Source: Silvanigrellales bacterium (GTDB lineage: Bacteria > Bdellovibrionota_B > Oligoflexia > Silvanigrellales > Silvanigrellaceae). From it: 64,000 bases of DNA. A program made the translations under genes and the position numbers. Under the pieces are notes generated by a model that searched no databases, was not told the origin of the DNA, and saw nothing but the letters and a program-made list of their open reading frames with translations. Of this stretch, positions 18,103 through 26,338 are shown one piece after another; the stretch's first letter is position 1, and every line of letters starts with the position of its first letter. The DNA lies in contig JADCJN010000065.1 in assembly GCA_020247005.1 (NCBI GenBank), positions 1-64,000 on the forward strand, written 5' to 3'.

Positions 18103-19804
18103 TGCCATTCTCCTCGTCGTCCACCGGGGGAGCGGCTTCAAGAGGCTCTACGATATCGGGCACCGGCGTCGAGCCATTGATCTCAACGTTGTTTTTGTTA
18201 CTTGAATTTCCAGTGTTGGCATTGGCTCCCCCCGAACCGTTCGCCATGATATTCTGGGGAACATCAACAGCCGAGTTCTCGGCGGAAGGAAGGCCTTGAA
18301 ACGAATTGGGCAATGTTGAATTGCCGACTCCGTTCAACGAATCTTGAGGGCGTTTGCTCATGGGAAGAATGCGTGGCGTAATGAGGACCATGAGTTCCGA
18401 TTTCGACATCTGGGAATCGTTCGACCGGAACAGAAAACCGATGATGGGAAGGCGACCCAAGAACGGAATGCGTCCTTGCCCTCTGAATTTCTGAGTTTGA
18501 TAGAGGCCGCCTATGACAGCCGTATCCCCGTTCTCAACCATGAGTTTGGTCTTGACATTCCTTTCGGTGGAACCCTGAACGGGATCCGTTGGCGCATTGT
18601 TGGGGGTGCGCCTCGCCACCTGGAGGTCGAGCTCAAGCATATTGTCGCTTGTGATTTGCGGTTTCACACTCAAAGAAAGCCGAGAGTTCATGGTACGTGA
18701 CGAGGATTCACTTCCAATAAGAACGTTTCTTTGCACGGTGCCTGTTTCGTCAATCGTCGCCGTTTCCTGGTCTTCCACCACGATGCGTGGCGAAGCAATA
18801 ATGTTGGCAAGGCTTTCCGTTTCGTAGGCCCGCAAAATTCCGTCGATGTTCACCATGCCGTTGATGCTACCCAGGGTGAATCCCATCGATCCCAGCTGCG
18901 ATGGGCTGCTTCCTTGCCCTGGGGCGGGCGCAGCGCCCCCCAGGGCACCCGCTCCTCCAATATTTCCAACGACACTGTTCGGAAACACGATGCCCGAAGA
19001 AAGACCCCGCTGCGCATCGACACCAAACCGAGTGCCCCACGTCACGGACAAAGTGCGCGACAGCTCGCTCGAGGCTTCCACAATACGCGCTTCGACCAAA
19101 ACCTGTTGCTTTCGTTTGTCGAGGCCTTCCAAAAGTGATTTTGCCCTGACAAGCGCGTCGGCAACGCCTTCAACCATGACTTTGTTGGTGCGAATATCGG
19201 CGTTCACCGTGAACCGTGGATCGAATTCTTTGAAAGCGCTCATCATGCTGGAAAGAATGCTCGATAGAGCGTCAGCCTTTCCATAATTCACTTGAAAAAT
19301 GAGTGTGCGCGTGGGTTCCGTCTGCCAAATCCATTTTTTTTCATCAATTTTTTCTAGTCGCTCGCGCCTCAAATTTGCCACGGTGTCGATGCGCAAAATT
19401 TCGTTTTCAACGACAGCGCCAAGCTTATACAGGTCGAGAATGGTTTTCAGGGCAATCTCGTAACTCACATTCGAGAGGCGAATGGTGACAGAGTCTTGTC
19501 GCGCCGAAACCTGCGTGGAGAGTGCCAAGTTGAGACGTGCCGAGTCAGCAAGGGAGCGCAGGACGTCGACCAGGGGTGCATTTCGATATTCGAGGCTCAC
19601 GGGTTCTTTGAGCGACCTCACTTGGCCCAAGTCAGCGCCCGCGCCCAAAATGTCGACGGCGTCCGCCGTGGCTTTTGCGACGTCTCCTTCAGCTTCTTGT
19701 GCCGTGGCGAGATCAGCATTCATGGCGGTCAGGTCGAGCGCCAGGCAGGCGGCCGCGAACAGCCAGACTCCTTTCTCGTAACGGAGAGCGAATCGACGGG
19801 TCAT
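18092..19804 (-). CDS. pilQ: Type IV pilus secretin PilQ
   Basis: PilQ is the outer-membrane ring through which the pilus leaves the cell. The 570-residue protein (ATG at 19804, GGGAG 5 bases upstream) has a signal peptide, an STN-like domain (about 68-140), one N1/secretin_N repeat (ADIRTNKVMVEGVADALVRAKSLLEGLD) and the secretin core with IIASPRIVVEDQETATI and VIGGLYQTQKFRGQGRIPFLGRLP. No AMIN domains are visible before the STN, so it is shorter than many PilQ proteins. A tail of about 90 residues, rich in Asn, Ser, Pro and acid, extends past the core. Its last codons carry the ribosome site of the overlapping lipoprotein gene. pilP lies 101 bases upstream. Confidence 0.95.
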   Translation of the reverse strand: MTRRFALRYEKGVWLFAAACLALDLTAMNADLATAQEAEGDVAKATADAVDILGAGADLGQVRSLKEPVSLEYRNAPLVDVLRSLADSARLNLALSTQVSARQDSVTIRLSNVSYEIALKTILDLYKLGAVVENEILRIDTVANLRRERLEKIDEKKWIWQTEPTRTLIFQVNYGKADALSSILSSMMSAFKEFDPRFTVNADIRTNKVMVEGVADALVRAKSLLEGLDKRKQQVLVEARIVEASSELSRTLSVTWGTRFGVDAQRGLSSGIVFPNSVVGNIGGAGALGGAAPAPGQGSSPSQLGSMGFTLGSINGMVNIDGILRAYETESLANIIASPRIVVEDQETATIDETGTVQRNVLIGSESSSRTMNSRLSLSVKPQITSDNMLELDLQVARRTPNNAPTDPVQGSTERNVKTKLMVENGDTAVIGGLYQTQKFRGQGRIPFLGRLPIIGFLFRSNDSQMSKSELMVLITPRILPMSKRPQDSLNGVGNSTLPNSFQGLPSAENSAVDVPQNIMANGSGGANANTGNSSNKNNVEINGSTPVPDIVEPLEAAPPVDDEENGNEI

Positions 19805-19905
19805 GCGAACTCCCAGGAGGGCGACACGAGCGTTGGAATGCAATGCGTGCGCACCTCCATTCTTGCGCGCTGCCAGCCCCCGCACATCGCAACGAATTGC
19901 CTCTT

Positions 19906-20508
19906 TCAGCGCGAAGTTGGCGGTGTTGGCAGCGCAGAGGGGGGAGCCCCAAGAAACGTAGGGGGAGGAGGTCTCCCCTCTCCCATCGACGAGGGTGCGT
20001 TCTGCACTTCAATTCCGGGGAAACCAAGCCTTGAATCCGCTGCCGAGGTCAGAGGCTTCACTAAACTCTCGGCCGTGCGTGAGGCCAGCAACATCACGAC
20101 GTCGACAAATTTCTGATTTTTTCCAGGAACTATGATGCCCTGAGTCGATTCGCGAACAACCACCTTGTTCCTAGAAATGGCGATGATACGCCCACCCTTT
20201 TTTCCGGCGCGATCGCCGATTTTCGCGAGGATGCCTTCACGCGGTTCGGGCGTGAGAATGAGTGCTGAAATGTCTTCACCAACCAAGGTGCCCACGAGCT
20301 CGAGTTGGCTCACATCATAGTCTTGCAGGCGACTCAAACCACGAATGTTGGGCTTGCGAAGCGTAATGGACTGGAACGGGTCGACCTTGTTCGCTGGGTT
20401 GTATTTGTAGTCCTGTGCCTGAGAAGGGAACGAAACGGCAGCAAGTCCGATGCCCACAAACCAAGTCGCCCACCACAAAGAGGCCTGAGCCCACGCGGAG
20501 AGTTTCAT
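19906..20508 (-). CDS. pilP: Type IV pilus assembly protein PilP
   Basis: PilP links the inner-membrane PilN/PilO complex to the PilQ secretin in the periplasm. The 200-residue protein has the conserved DPFQSI block after an unstructured start, the beta-sandwich core (LELVGTLVGEDISALIL, KIGDRAGKKGGRIIAISRNKVVV), and a Pro-rich tail. Unlike most PilP it has no lipobox: the signal peptide ends SQAQDYKY and has no Cys, so it is probably a soluble periplasmic protein or kept by an uncleaved anchor. The start at 20508 has GGAGG 6 bases upstream and overlaps the pilO stop by 4 bases. Confidence 0.92.
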   Translation of the reverse strand: MKLSAWAQASLWWATWFVGIGLAAVSFPSQAQDYKYNPANKVDPFQSITLRKPNIRGLSRLQDYDVSQLELVGTLVGEDISALILTPEPREGILAKIGDRAGKKGGRIIAISRNKVVVRESTQGIIVPGKNQKFVDVVMLLASRTAESLVKPLTSAADSRLGFPGIEVQNAPSSMGEGRPPPPTFLGAPPSALPTPPTSR

Positions 20509-21476
20509 TGAGAACCTCCGTTTTCGGGAAGCGGCTTCGCGGAGAGCGAGGCATCTCCGCCTTCAGACAGCACAGGAGGAGGAACGCCTCCATCGGTTGC
20601 GCCAGGCACCGTCTCGGGGCCACCCAAGCCAGAGGGCCTTGCGGAAACAGCAGACGCCCCAGGTGCCGGTGCCATGTTCTCTTTTTGAAATTGCTCCAGC
20701 ATTCCCTTTTGTGAATAGGCTTCTATTGTCACGTCCGCTTGGAGCTTCGGAGGCCCTTCTCCGGACTCTGGCGAAGGCGTCTCTGCCTGGACTGGGGCCG
20801 AGCCGGGGCCGGGGCCGGGGCCGGGGCCGGTGGCACCGTTCGCCTCCTTTGCCTTGTCGGAGCCCGAAGGCGCCTTGAAGTCAAAACTTGCAACACGCAT
20901 GACTCGCGGAAGACCCAAAACGTTGTCGAGGAACGTTGTCAATTGAGCAAACGTTCCATGCAACTTCAGCTTGATGGGAGTCTTCGTGACGTTTTCTTCT
21001 GCCACAGCTGACTGGGATGCGGTGTCACCTTTCGCCGCTGCGCCTTCTGGGGCAACAGGAGTCGGGGGAAGGTTTTCAGGCGGCGGTTTGCCTTCCGCGC
21101 CAGCCTTGGGTCCATTGCCTTCCTGTGGTTCGAATTCGCGGATGTCGACGCCGGTTACTTTCGCAGCACTTGCAAAGTATCCCAAGACTCTGTCGACTTC
21201 CGGATCGCCGGGCAAGAGGTCGAGGAGCAGAGTGATGTCTTCATCGGCTTTACGAAGCTCCGTCTCGACGGCCACAATACTTTGTCCAGCCTGATTCAGA
21301 TTCTCTAGTTCCTTCTCAAGGGAGCTCATTTCGTCGCGTGCTGTTTGGTGAGCCGCGAGAGCGGGCTCAACGCTTTCAACGTAACTGTAATAGGATGTCG
21401 CTGCGGTCAGAAGAAAGAGAATGAGGATTTTCACCTCAGGCTTCATCTTGTTGTATGTCTCGAGGAATTTCTCCAC
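20505..21476 (-). CDS. pilO: Type IV pilus assembly protein PilO, with long Pro/Gly-rich C-terminal part
   Basis: PilO pairs with PilN in the inner membrane to align the pilus machine. The 323-residue protein has the usual short cytoplasmic start, one membrane helix (ILILFLLTAATSYYSYV), a coiled coil (about 45-80) and the ferredoxin-like periplasmic domain, with LKLHGTFAQLTTFLDNVLGLPRVMRVASF as the key block. It is about 100 residues longer than typical. A Pro/Glu/Ala-rich stretch (about 115-165) and a long Pro/Gly/Ser tail interrupt and extend the fold, and a GPGPGPGPG run is encoded by GGGGCC tandem repeats. It follows pilN after 20 bases. Confidence 0.93.
   Translation of the reverse strand: MEKFLETYNKMKPEVKILILFLLTAATSYYSYVESVEPALAAHQTARDEMSSLEKELENLNQAGQSIVAVETELRKADEDITLLLDLLPGDPEVDRVLGYFASAAKVTGVDIREFEPQEGNGPKAGAEGKPPPENLPPTPVAPEGAAAKGDTASQSAVAEENVTKTPIKLKLHGTFAQLTTFLDNVLGLPRVMRVASFDFKAPSGSDKAKEANGATGPGPGPGPGSAPVQAETPSPESGEGPPKLQADVTIEAYSQKGMLEQFQKENMAPAPGASAVSARPSGLGGPETVPGATDGGVPPPVLSEGGDASLSAKPLPENGGSQ
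20803..20830 (+). repeat. GGGGCC hexanucleotide tandem repeat inside pilO
   Basis: Four GGGG runs separated by CC (20805-20826) form a perfect hexanucleotide repeat on the plus strand, the template strand of pilO. Each unit encodes Pro-Gly, so length change keeps the reading frame. The pattern has G-quadruplex potential and is prone to slippage. Confidence 0.8.
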
Positions 21477-21496
21477 GTTTTGGGATCCTTTCCTCG

Positions 21497-22153
21497 TCAG
21501 TGCATGTTGGCTTTGAAATTGATGTCGAAACTCTGCACAAGAACGTTTTCTTTCGTGTCGGCGGTTGACCTATTCAATTTGACATCTGAAATTTTCAAAG
21601 GCTGGACACTTTCCGTCTGTGCAACTTCTTTCTTTATGCTTTCTGTCTGCATAAATGGCGGAACAAAATCTTTCAGATCACCCGCAACACCTTCTGACTC
21701 CGAACCTATGTTCACCTTCAGGCGTCGCGCATATTCAGCAATCACGGAGTGATCAAGAGCGTAGCCTTGCAATCGAATTTCTTTGCCTTTCATGCTCACA
21801 CCGGTGAACCACATCCTTTCAAGATGCTGCCCCTGAAGGGTGTCGAGCAGCAGCACAGGTTGTTTTCTTCCCCGCGAAAGCGCACGAATTCGTTCAGCGC
21901 GAGACTTCAACTCTGCCAAACGTGACTGCAAAGACTTCACTTTTTCGACGTCCACTTTAAGCTTTTGTAGCTGACCTTTCTTTTCTTCTACACGCGCTTG
22001 AATTTCAGCAGCCTCAGCCATTTTCATATCTGCGTAATAGCCCGGTGAGAAATAGCCGATGCCACAGCACACAAGAACGACGGCAGCAATGCGAAGGACG
22101 ACCGCAGAGTCCGATTTGTATTTGAATTCGAGCGCGACGTTAATGCGAATCAC
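21497..22153 (-). CDS. pilN: Type IV pilus assembly protein PilN
   Basis: The 218-residue bitopic protein starts MIRINVAL, the conserved cytoplasmic peptide that docks onto PilM. Next come a membrane helix (AVVLRIAAVVLVCCGIGYF), a long coiled coil (about 45-95: EIQARVEEKKGQLQKLK...) and a ferredoxin-like periplasmic domain with QGQHLERMWFTGVSM and a GYALDHSVIAEYARRL segment. Its start overlaps the pilM stop (ATGA), as expected for tightly coupled subunits. Length is close to the family norm. Confidence 0.93.
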   Translation of the reverse strand: MIRINVALEFKYKSDSAVVLRIAAVVLVCCGIGYFSPGYYADMKMAEAAEIQARVEEKKGQLQKLKVDVEKVKSLQSRLAELKSRAERIRALSRGRKQPVLLLDTLQGQHLERMWFTGVSMKGKEIRLQGYALDHSVIAEYARRLKVNIGSESEGVAGDLKDFVPPFMQTESIKKEVAQTESVQPLKISDVKLNRSTADTKENVLVQSFDINFKANMH

Positions 22154-23289
22154 GTGGGCTTGTCTCCCACGTGACGCAGCGCGAGGCCAACCGCGACATT
22201 GAACACATGCGGGTACGCCTCAATCACCCTTTGGGCCTTTGCATGCATATTGAGGCGTGCGAAAGGGTTCGCATAAGCCACTTCGCAGCTCAGGAACGCT
22301 CCAATTCCAGTGGCAAGCGCGGGAATGGAAGAGCCTCCGCCCGAAAGAATGACGCGATCGATGGTGTCAATTTTCAAATCCGACGAAGCGTTCGCGAAGA
22401 ACTCCAGCGTTCTCTTAATTTCTTCGCAGACCTCGTCAACGTGCGTTTTCACCGGACCCGCAAGCTCTCCCGACATGAGGTCACCCGAAACGCTTGCCGA
22501 GACTTTCATGATCTCTGCTTGATCCATTTCTACTGCCAAACTCTTTTGGATCTGTTCCGTGAGGTGCTGGCCACCCAACGAAATGGAACGGACAAGTACG
22601 GGGGCACCGTCCTGAAGAATGTTCACCTTCGTGGAGTCTTTGCCAATGTCCAGGCACAGGATGGTTTCAGCGACAACACCCCTCGAGTGTTCGTGGGCAT
22701 TTTCGATAGCGAACACGTCGCAGTCAAAGACGTTGGGAATCCCTCCAACGAGTTTAACCAAGTTGTCGAACTCTTCGACGGCGGCTCGCTTTGCGGCCAC
22801 AAGCATCACAGCGCTTTGGCCTTGCCCATCAGGAGTTCCAATGACCTGCCAGTCGATAAGCCACTCAGCAAGATCACTGTCGACCTGCTGCTGGGCCTCG
22901 AGAAGCACCTGTTGCGCCATTTCTTCTGGGCGCTGGAAAGGCAACACAAGACGTTTGAACACCACATTCAATCCGCGGAGTCCGATGTTCACGGGCCTCT
23001 TCTTGAACGAGATCCCCTCTCGCTCAAGGGCTTGCCGAATGATTTCCACCATGGAACGGGTGTCGCTGAGGAGACCGTCGACAACACAACCCACAGGGGT
23101 CTCAGCGATTGCGGCACCGACGACTTTAGGGGCTTTCCCATTGTTTCCTTTCAGCGCCACAACTTTCACCGCAGAAGCACCCACATCCAACCCGATGTGG
23201 ATGTCGCCTCCGAGGGAAAAAGACGCGGCAAGGGAGGAAAGATCGAAGGCCATGTTTCGAGGGCCGTCCCGTAAAGGAACGGGCTTCAT
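22150..23289 (-). CDS. pilM: Type IV pilus assembly ATPase-like protein PilM
   Basis: PilM is an actin-like cytoplasmic protein that binds ATP and the N-terminal peptide of PilN. The 379-residue protein shows the phosphate-1 motif (IGLDVGASAVKVVAL), the phosphate-2 motif (LCLDIGKDSTKVNI) and the adenosine motif (VILSGGGSSIPAL). The ATG at 23289 has AGGAG 6 bases upstream, which supports the 12 extra N-terminal residues before MAFDL. It is the first of the pilMNOPQ genes; the ribosome site could pair with an upstream CCTCTC/GAGAGG hairpin. Confidence 0.94.
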   Translation of the reverse strand: MKPVPLRDGPRNMAFDLSSLAASFSLGGDIHIGLDVGASAVKVVALKGNNGKAPKVVGAAIAETPVGCVVDGLLSDTRSMVEIIRQALEREGISFKKRPVNIGLRGLNVVFKRLVLPFQRPEEMAQQVLLEAQQQVDSDLAEWLIDWQVIGTPDGQGQSAVMLVAAKRAAVEEFDNLVKLVGGIPNVFDCDVFAIENAHEHSRGVVAETILCLDIGKDSTKVNILQDGAPVLVRSISLGGQHLTEQIQKSLAVEMDQAEIMKVSASVSGDLMSGELAGPVKTHVDEVCEEIKRTLEFFANASSDLKIDTIDRVILSGGGSSIPALATGIGAFLSCEVAYANPFARLNMHAKAQRVIEAYPHVFNVAVGLALRHVGDKPT

Positions 23290-23297
23290 GCCGCGCT

Positions 23298-23322
23298 CCT
23301 CTCACTATTCTCCGCCGAGAGG
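23298..23322 (-). promoter_or_regulatory. Possible hairpin over the pilM ribosome binding site
   Basis: CCTCTC and GAGAGG (23317-23322 and 23298-23303 on the plus strand) can pair across a 13-base loop, so that the pilM Shine-Dalgarno lies in the 3' arm. The stem is only 6 bp; the regulatory role is speculative. Confidence 0.2.
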
Positions 23323-23380
23323 AAAAAATTGTTCGGGCAGAACATGCCGCGGGAGTCAGAAGGGCGGCGGTGTCAGAGAA

Positions 23381-23764
23381 TCAAGCCACACACACGGGCG
23401 AAGTGGTGAGACGCCTTACGAATGCCGCGCGGCTTTCACAGGCAAGGCCAGGCTTGAAAATGCGCGCCCACCCCAGCAGATAGGCGCGTTCGTGATCGGG
23501 AATCGACTCGTCAAAAACGAGCGTGTCGATGGCGTCACTTTCGAGAACGAGAAAGAGGTCGTCGAGCGACCGACATTCGGGAAGCAAAACGAGTCCGCTT
23601 GCGTCGCGATCCACCCCTTTTCGAACTCCCTGCGTGAAAAGAACAGCGCGGGGGGACTTCCGAGCGGGCTTGTCGGTGGACTCCTGTCGATTGGAGTTCA
23701 CACCACGGCCGCCGAGAAAAGGGTCCTGGTTGGATCGCGACGGGGCAGGGTTGCCGTCACCCAT
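23381..23764 (-). CDS. Protein of unknown function upstream of pilM
   Basis: The 127-residue product starts at an ATG with AAAGGAG 10 bases upstream. The first 50 residues are polar and look disordered (Asn, Ser, Arg, Lys, Pro). The rest is a small folded domain with SLDDLFLVLESDAIDTLVFDES and a Cys-containing end (SPVCVA). No signal peptide or membrane helix is seen. I do not recognise the family. It sits between dut and pilM, 91 bases before pilM, and may be co-transcribed with the pilus genes. Confidence 0.6.
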   Translation of the reverse strand: MGDGNPAPSRSNQDPFLGGRGVNSNRQESTDKPARKSPRAVLFTQGVRKGVDRDASGLVLLPECRSLDDLFLVLESDAIDTLVFDESIPDHERAYLLGWARIFKPGLACESRAAFVRRLTTSPVCVA

Positions 23765-23864
23765 GAAATCAAATCTCCTTTGAACAACTGGAAAGAAACT
23801 GCCGCCAAAGCTTGCAACGTGCAGGAAGCGGACTGAACAGCATCCCAATGATGCCGAGAATTGG

Positions 23865-24335
23865 CTAGGAAGTCAAACCCGTTTTGCCTCCCGTTGATCC
23901 AAATCCTCCCTCTCCTCGAACAGTGTCTCGGACAGTGATGTTGGGTGCATGAAACACAAGGGCACAGATCCCTTGAGCGATGCGGTCCCCGACATGAACT
24001 TCGAACGGGACTTTTGAATGATTGATGAGGGGGATTCTGATTTCTCCGCGATAATCGGCATCTATCGTGGAAGGCGTGTTCAAAACAGTGATCCCAAATT
24101 TGACGGCGAGGCCGCTGCGAGGCCGGATCTGAAGCTCCGGAAGAACCGTGACTTGCAGGGCCCCATAAGAAACGTCCTGGAGGGGAGCGTTCTCGATGAT
24201 CCGCAGGCCTGTGGGCACGAGTCGCCACTCTCCGGGAGGGATGATGAGCGCCTCACTTGCCGCGATGTCGAATCCGGCGGATTCGCGCGTGGCATAGAAC
24301 ATCTCGCCGCCACTTTCGTTCTTGAGCATGAGCAT
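23865..24335 (-). CDS. dut: dUTP diphosphatase (dUTPase)
   Basis: The enzyme hydrolyses dUTP to dUMP, which keeps uracil out of DNA and supplies dTMP synthesis. All five trimeric dUTPase motifs are present: [12 protein letters not shown] (1), RPRSGLA (2), [11 protein letters not shown] (3), GDRIAQG (4) and [10 protein letters not shown] (5). The ATG at 24335 is chosen because GGAG lies 8-9 bases upstream and the 156-residue length matches the family. In-frame codons reach back to 24455 but would run over the tRNA gene. There is a short insert before motif 2 ([19 protein letters not shown]). Confidence 0.95.
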   Translation of the reverse strand: MLMLKNESGGEMFYATRESAGFDIAASEALIIPPGEWRLVPTGLRIIENAPLQDVSYGALQVTVLPELQIRPRSGLAVKFGITVLNTPSTIDADYRGEIRIPLINHSKVPFEVHVGDRIAQGICALVFHAPNITVRDTVRGEGGFGSTGGKTGLTS

Positions 24336-24378
24336 GAACGTTTCTCCATGGGAAAAGGGTTTGGAGCCGGCCGCATTC

Positions 24379-24407
24379 TTGACCATAGGCATTCGAATTG
24401 CTACCAC
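24379..24407 (+). promoter_or_regulatory. Candidate promoter of the tRNA-Trp gene
   Basis: TTGACC (24379-24384) and TACCAC (24402-24407) are spaced by 17 bases; a start near 24413 would lie just before the tRNA 5' end at 24419. The -10 match is poor. Confidence 0.35.
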
Positions 24408-24418
24408 CGCTGTCTTAC

Positions 24419-24494
24419 AGGTCGGTAGCTCAGTTGGTAGAGCAGCTGATTCCAAATCAGCAGGTCCACGGTTCGAGTCCGTGCCGGCCTGCCA
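24419..24494 (+). tRNA. tRNA-Trp (anticodon CCA)
   Basis: A complete cloverleaf is visible. The acceptor stem AGGTCGG (24419-24425) pairs with CCGGCCT (24484-24490) with one G-U pair. D arm GCTCAGTTGGTAGAGC, anticodon stem GCTGA/TCAGC with loop TTCCAAA, a short variable loop and T arm with GTTCGAGTC follow. The anticodon CCA reads UGG. The discriminator is G, as in bacterial tRNA-Trp, and the CCA end is encoded. It is divergent from dut and precedes hflX. Confidence 0.95.
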
Positions 24495-24510
24495 CTCCCC
24501 AAGGAGTGGC
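24491..24510 (+). terminator. Hairpin spanning the tRNA-Trp 3' end
   Basis: GCCACTCC and GGAGTGGC form a perfect 8-bp stem with a 4-base loop (CCAA). The left arm includes the discriminator base and CCA end of tRNA-Trp. It may be a processing or transcription-end signal; no T tract follows. Confidence 0.4.
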
Positions 24511-24562
24511 GTAAAGCCTGTAACAGTCGGGCTTTTCCGCGCGAGAGAGAGACGTCTTCGAT

Positions 24563-26086
24563 ATGACCCACGCTTCTGGCCCGAGTTCCACCAGCACGCC
24601 TCGGCAAAAGGCTGTTCTGGTCGGGGTCCTTCTTCCCGGTATGACAGAGGTCGAAAACGAAGCTTCTCTCGGAGAGCTGGAGCGTCTGGTCACCACTTTG
24701 GGTTTCGACCCCGTCGCACGCCTTTCTCAAAGACGCCCTTCCCTGGCAGGGGGCCTTGTTCTCGGCGACGGAAGACTCAAAGACCTGGCAAAAATGACAG
24801 GCGGAACCGGCGAAGTCGGCCCTCGGGCCATTCGCAAAGCCACAAAGGCCGAGCTCCGTCGTGAAAAAGAAAAAGAACAGGCCGAGGCAGCAGACGAAGA
24901 AGCCACCGTGGGCGTTCCCTTCTCTGCCTGGGACGCCGACGAAAACGACGAGACAGCCGAGGGCGATGCGAACGGCGAGGCGGACGACGACCAAACTGCA
25001 GACAGCGATTCGCCTGACCCTCAGGTGAAGGCCGACGTCGTTGTTTTCGACTGTGAACTCTCTCCTTCACAGCTCGCGAACCTTCAAAAGGCCACGGGCG
25101 TCGAGGTCCTCGACCGCACGGGTGTGATTGTCGAGATCTTTAGCCGTCACGCCCGCACCCGCGAAGCCCGTATCCAAGTCGAAATCGCTCGGCTCGCCTA
25201 CCTTTCGCCCAGATTGCGCGAAACAGGCGGAGGCGGCGACCGCGGTGGAGGCGGTGGCATTGGAGGCCGCGGTTCCGGAGAAACGGCGCTTGAGCTCGAC
25301 CGCCGCCGCATCCGCGATCGCATTGCGGAACTTCGTGCCGAACTCGTGGACGTTCAACGCGAAGACCACGCTCGGAGGCAGCGCCGAACAGAGCAGGCCA
25401 CAGTCGCTCTTGTCGGCTATACGAATGCCGGGAAATCCTCACTCATGCGCGCCCTGACCGGCAGCGAAGTGCTTGTGGCCGACAAGCTCTTCGCAACCCT
25501 CGACACCACTGTGCGCGCACTCGCCCCCGAGTCTGTTCCACGAGTCCTCGTGTCCGACACCGTTGGCTTTATTAAAAGGCTTCCACACGACCTCGTCGCA
25601 TCGTTCCGATCGACACTGGAAGAGGCACGCAACGCATCGCTTCTCTTGTTTGTGGTGGACGCTGCCGACCCCTCATTCCGTTCTCAGCTGGAAACGACCA
25701 AACACGTGCTTGGGGAAATTGGTGTCGACGACATCCCCTCGCGTCTCATTCTCAACAAAGCCGACAAGCTCGACGACTCTTTGCGTACCCTTCTTAAGCA
25801 AGAGTTCCCCGACGGCATTTTTCTTTCTACACGCAACAAAGACGACGTTTCTGCCTTGCGCGAAACCATTGTTGCCTTTTTTGAAACCGACCACGAGACT
25901 GTTTCTCTCCTTTTGCCCTACGACAAACCCCACTTGGTGGGCGAGGTGCGCCGCACGATGCGTGTGGTGGGAGAGTCGTACGACGAAAATGGTGTGACCT
26001 TTCAGGTTGTCGCGAAGAGAACTTTTCTCGAGTCTTTTTGCGAGAAGAACGGGGTGACACCCGTTAGTCTTCACTCGGAGCCGTAA
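24563..26086 (+). CDS. hflX: Ribosome-associated GTPase HflX with acidic insert
   Basis: HflX splits or rescues stalled ribosomes. The 507-residue protein has the N-terminal HflX domain, the Gly-rich linker ([20 protein letters not shown], 221-240) before the coiled coil, and the G domain with GYTNAGKSS (G1, about 285-293), DTVGF (G3) and NKAD (G4). Compared with the family, an extra segment of about 75 residues (80-156) is inserted between the first strands of the N-terminal domain. It is Lys/Glu-rich first, then strongly acidic ([20 protein letters not shown]), and probably disordered. It lies downstream of tRNA-Trp and may share its transcript. Confidence 0.93.
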   Translation: MTHASGPSSTSTPRQKAVLVGVLLPGMTEVENEASLGELERLVTTLGFDPVARLSQRRPSLAGGLVLGDGRLKDLAKMTGGTGEVGPRAIRKATKAELRREKEKEQAEAADEEATVGVPFSAWDADENDETAEGDANGEADDDQTADSDSPDPQVKADVVVFDCELSPSQLANLQKATGVEVLDRTGVIVEIFSRHARTREARIQVEIARLAYLSPRLRETGGGGDRGGGGGIGGRGSGETALELDRRRIRDRIAELRAELVDVQREDHARRQRRTEQATVALVGYTNAGKSSLMRALTGSEVLVADKLFATLDTTVRALAPESVPRVLVSDTVGFIKRLPHDLVASFRSTLEEARNASLLLFVVDAADPSFRSQLETTKHVLGEIGVDDIPSRLILNKADKLDDSLRTLLKQEFPDGIFLSTRNKDDVSALRETIVAFFETDHETVSLLLPYDKPHLVGEVRRTMRVVGESYDENGVTFQVVAKRTFLESFCEKNGVTPVSLHSEP

Positions 26087-26338
26087 CGGTTGGCGTGGTG
26101 GTGCAAACGTCAGGACGTGAAGGAAGTCGCTTGCGTCCTTCGGCTTGCGCATTCCACAATGCAATGTAACGGGGCTGTTCTGGCGTCCACTGAGGCTATG
26201 TGTCCGCAACCCGACGCACTATCGTGCCTCAATTCTTCTTGGCGGCAAGAATTGCAGTGAGTTCACACGGGGCTTTTCCGAAACGTCCCCGGACGGCGTG
26301 TTTTTTTGGCACGCAGACCGACTGAGGAGCGGATATCT

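Noticed and set aside
22171-23274. Long plus-strand open frame opposite pilM
   Set aside because: It is antisense to a gene with clear actin-fold motifs, has no ribosome site and its translation shows no recognisable domain.
24419-24494. tRNA gene as an integration site for a mobile element
   Set aside because: No integrase gene and no direct repeat of the tRNA 3' end were seen in the flanking kilobases.
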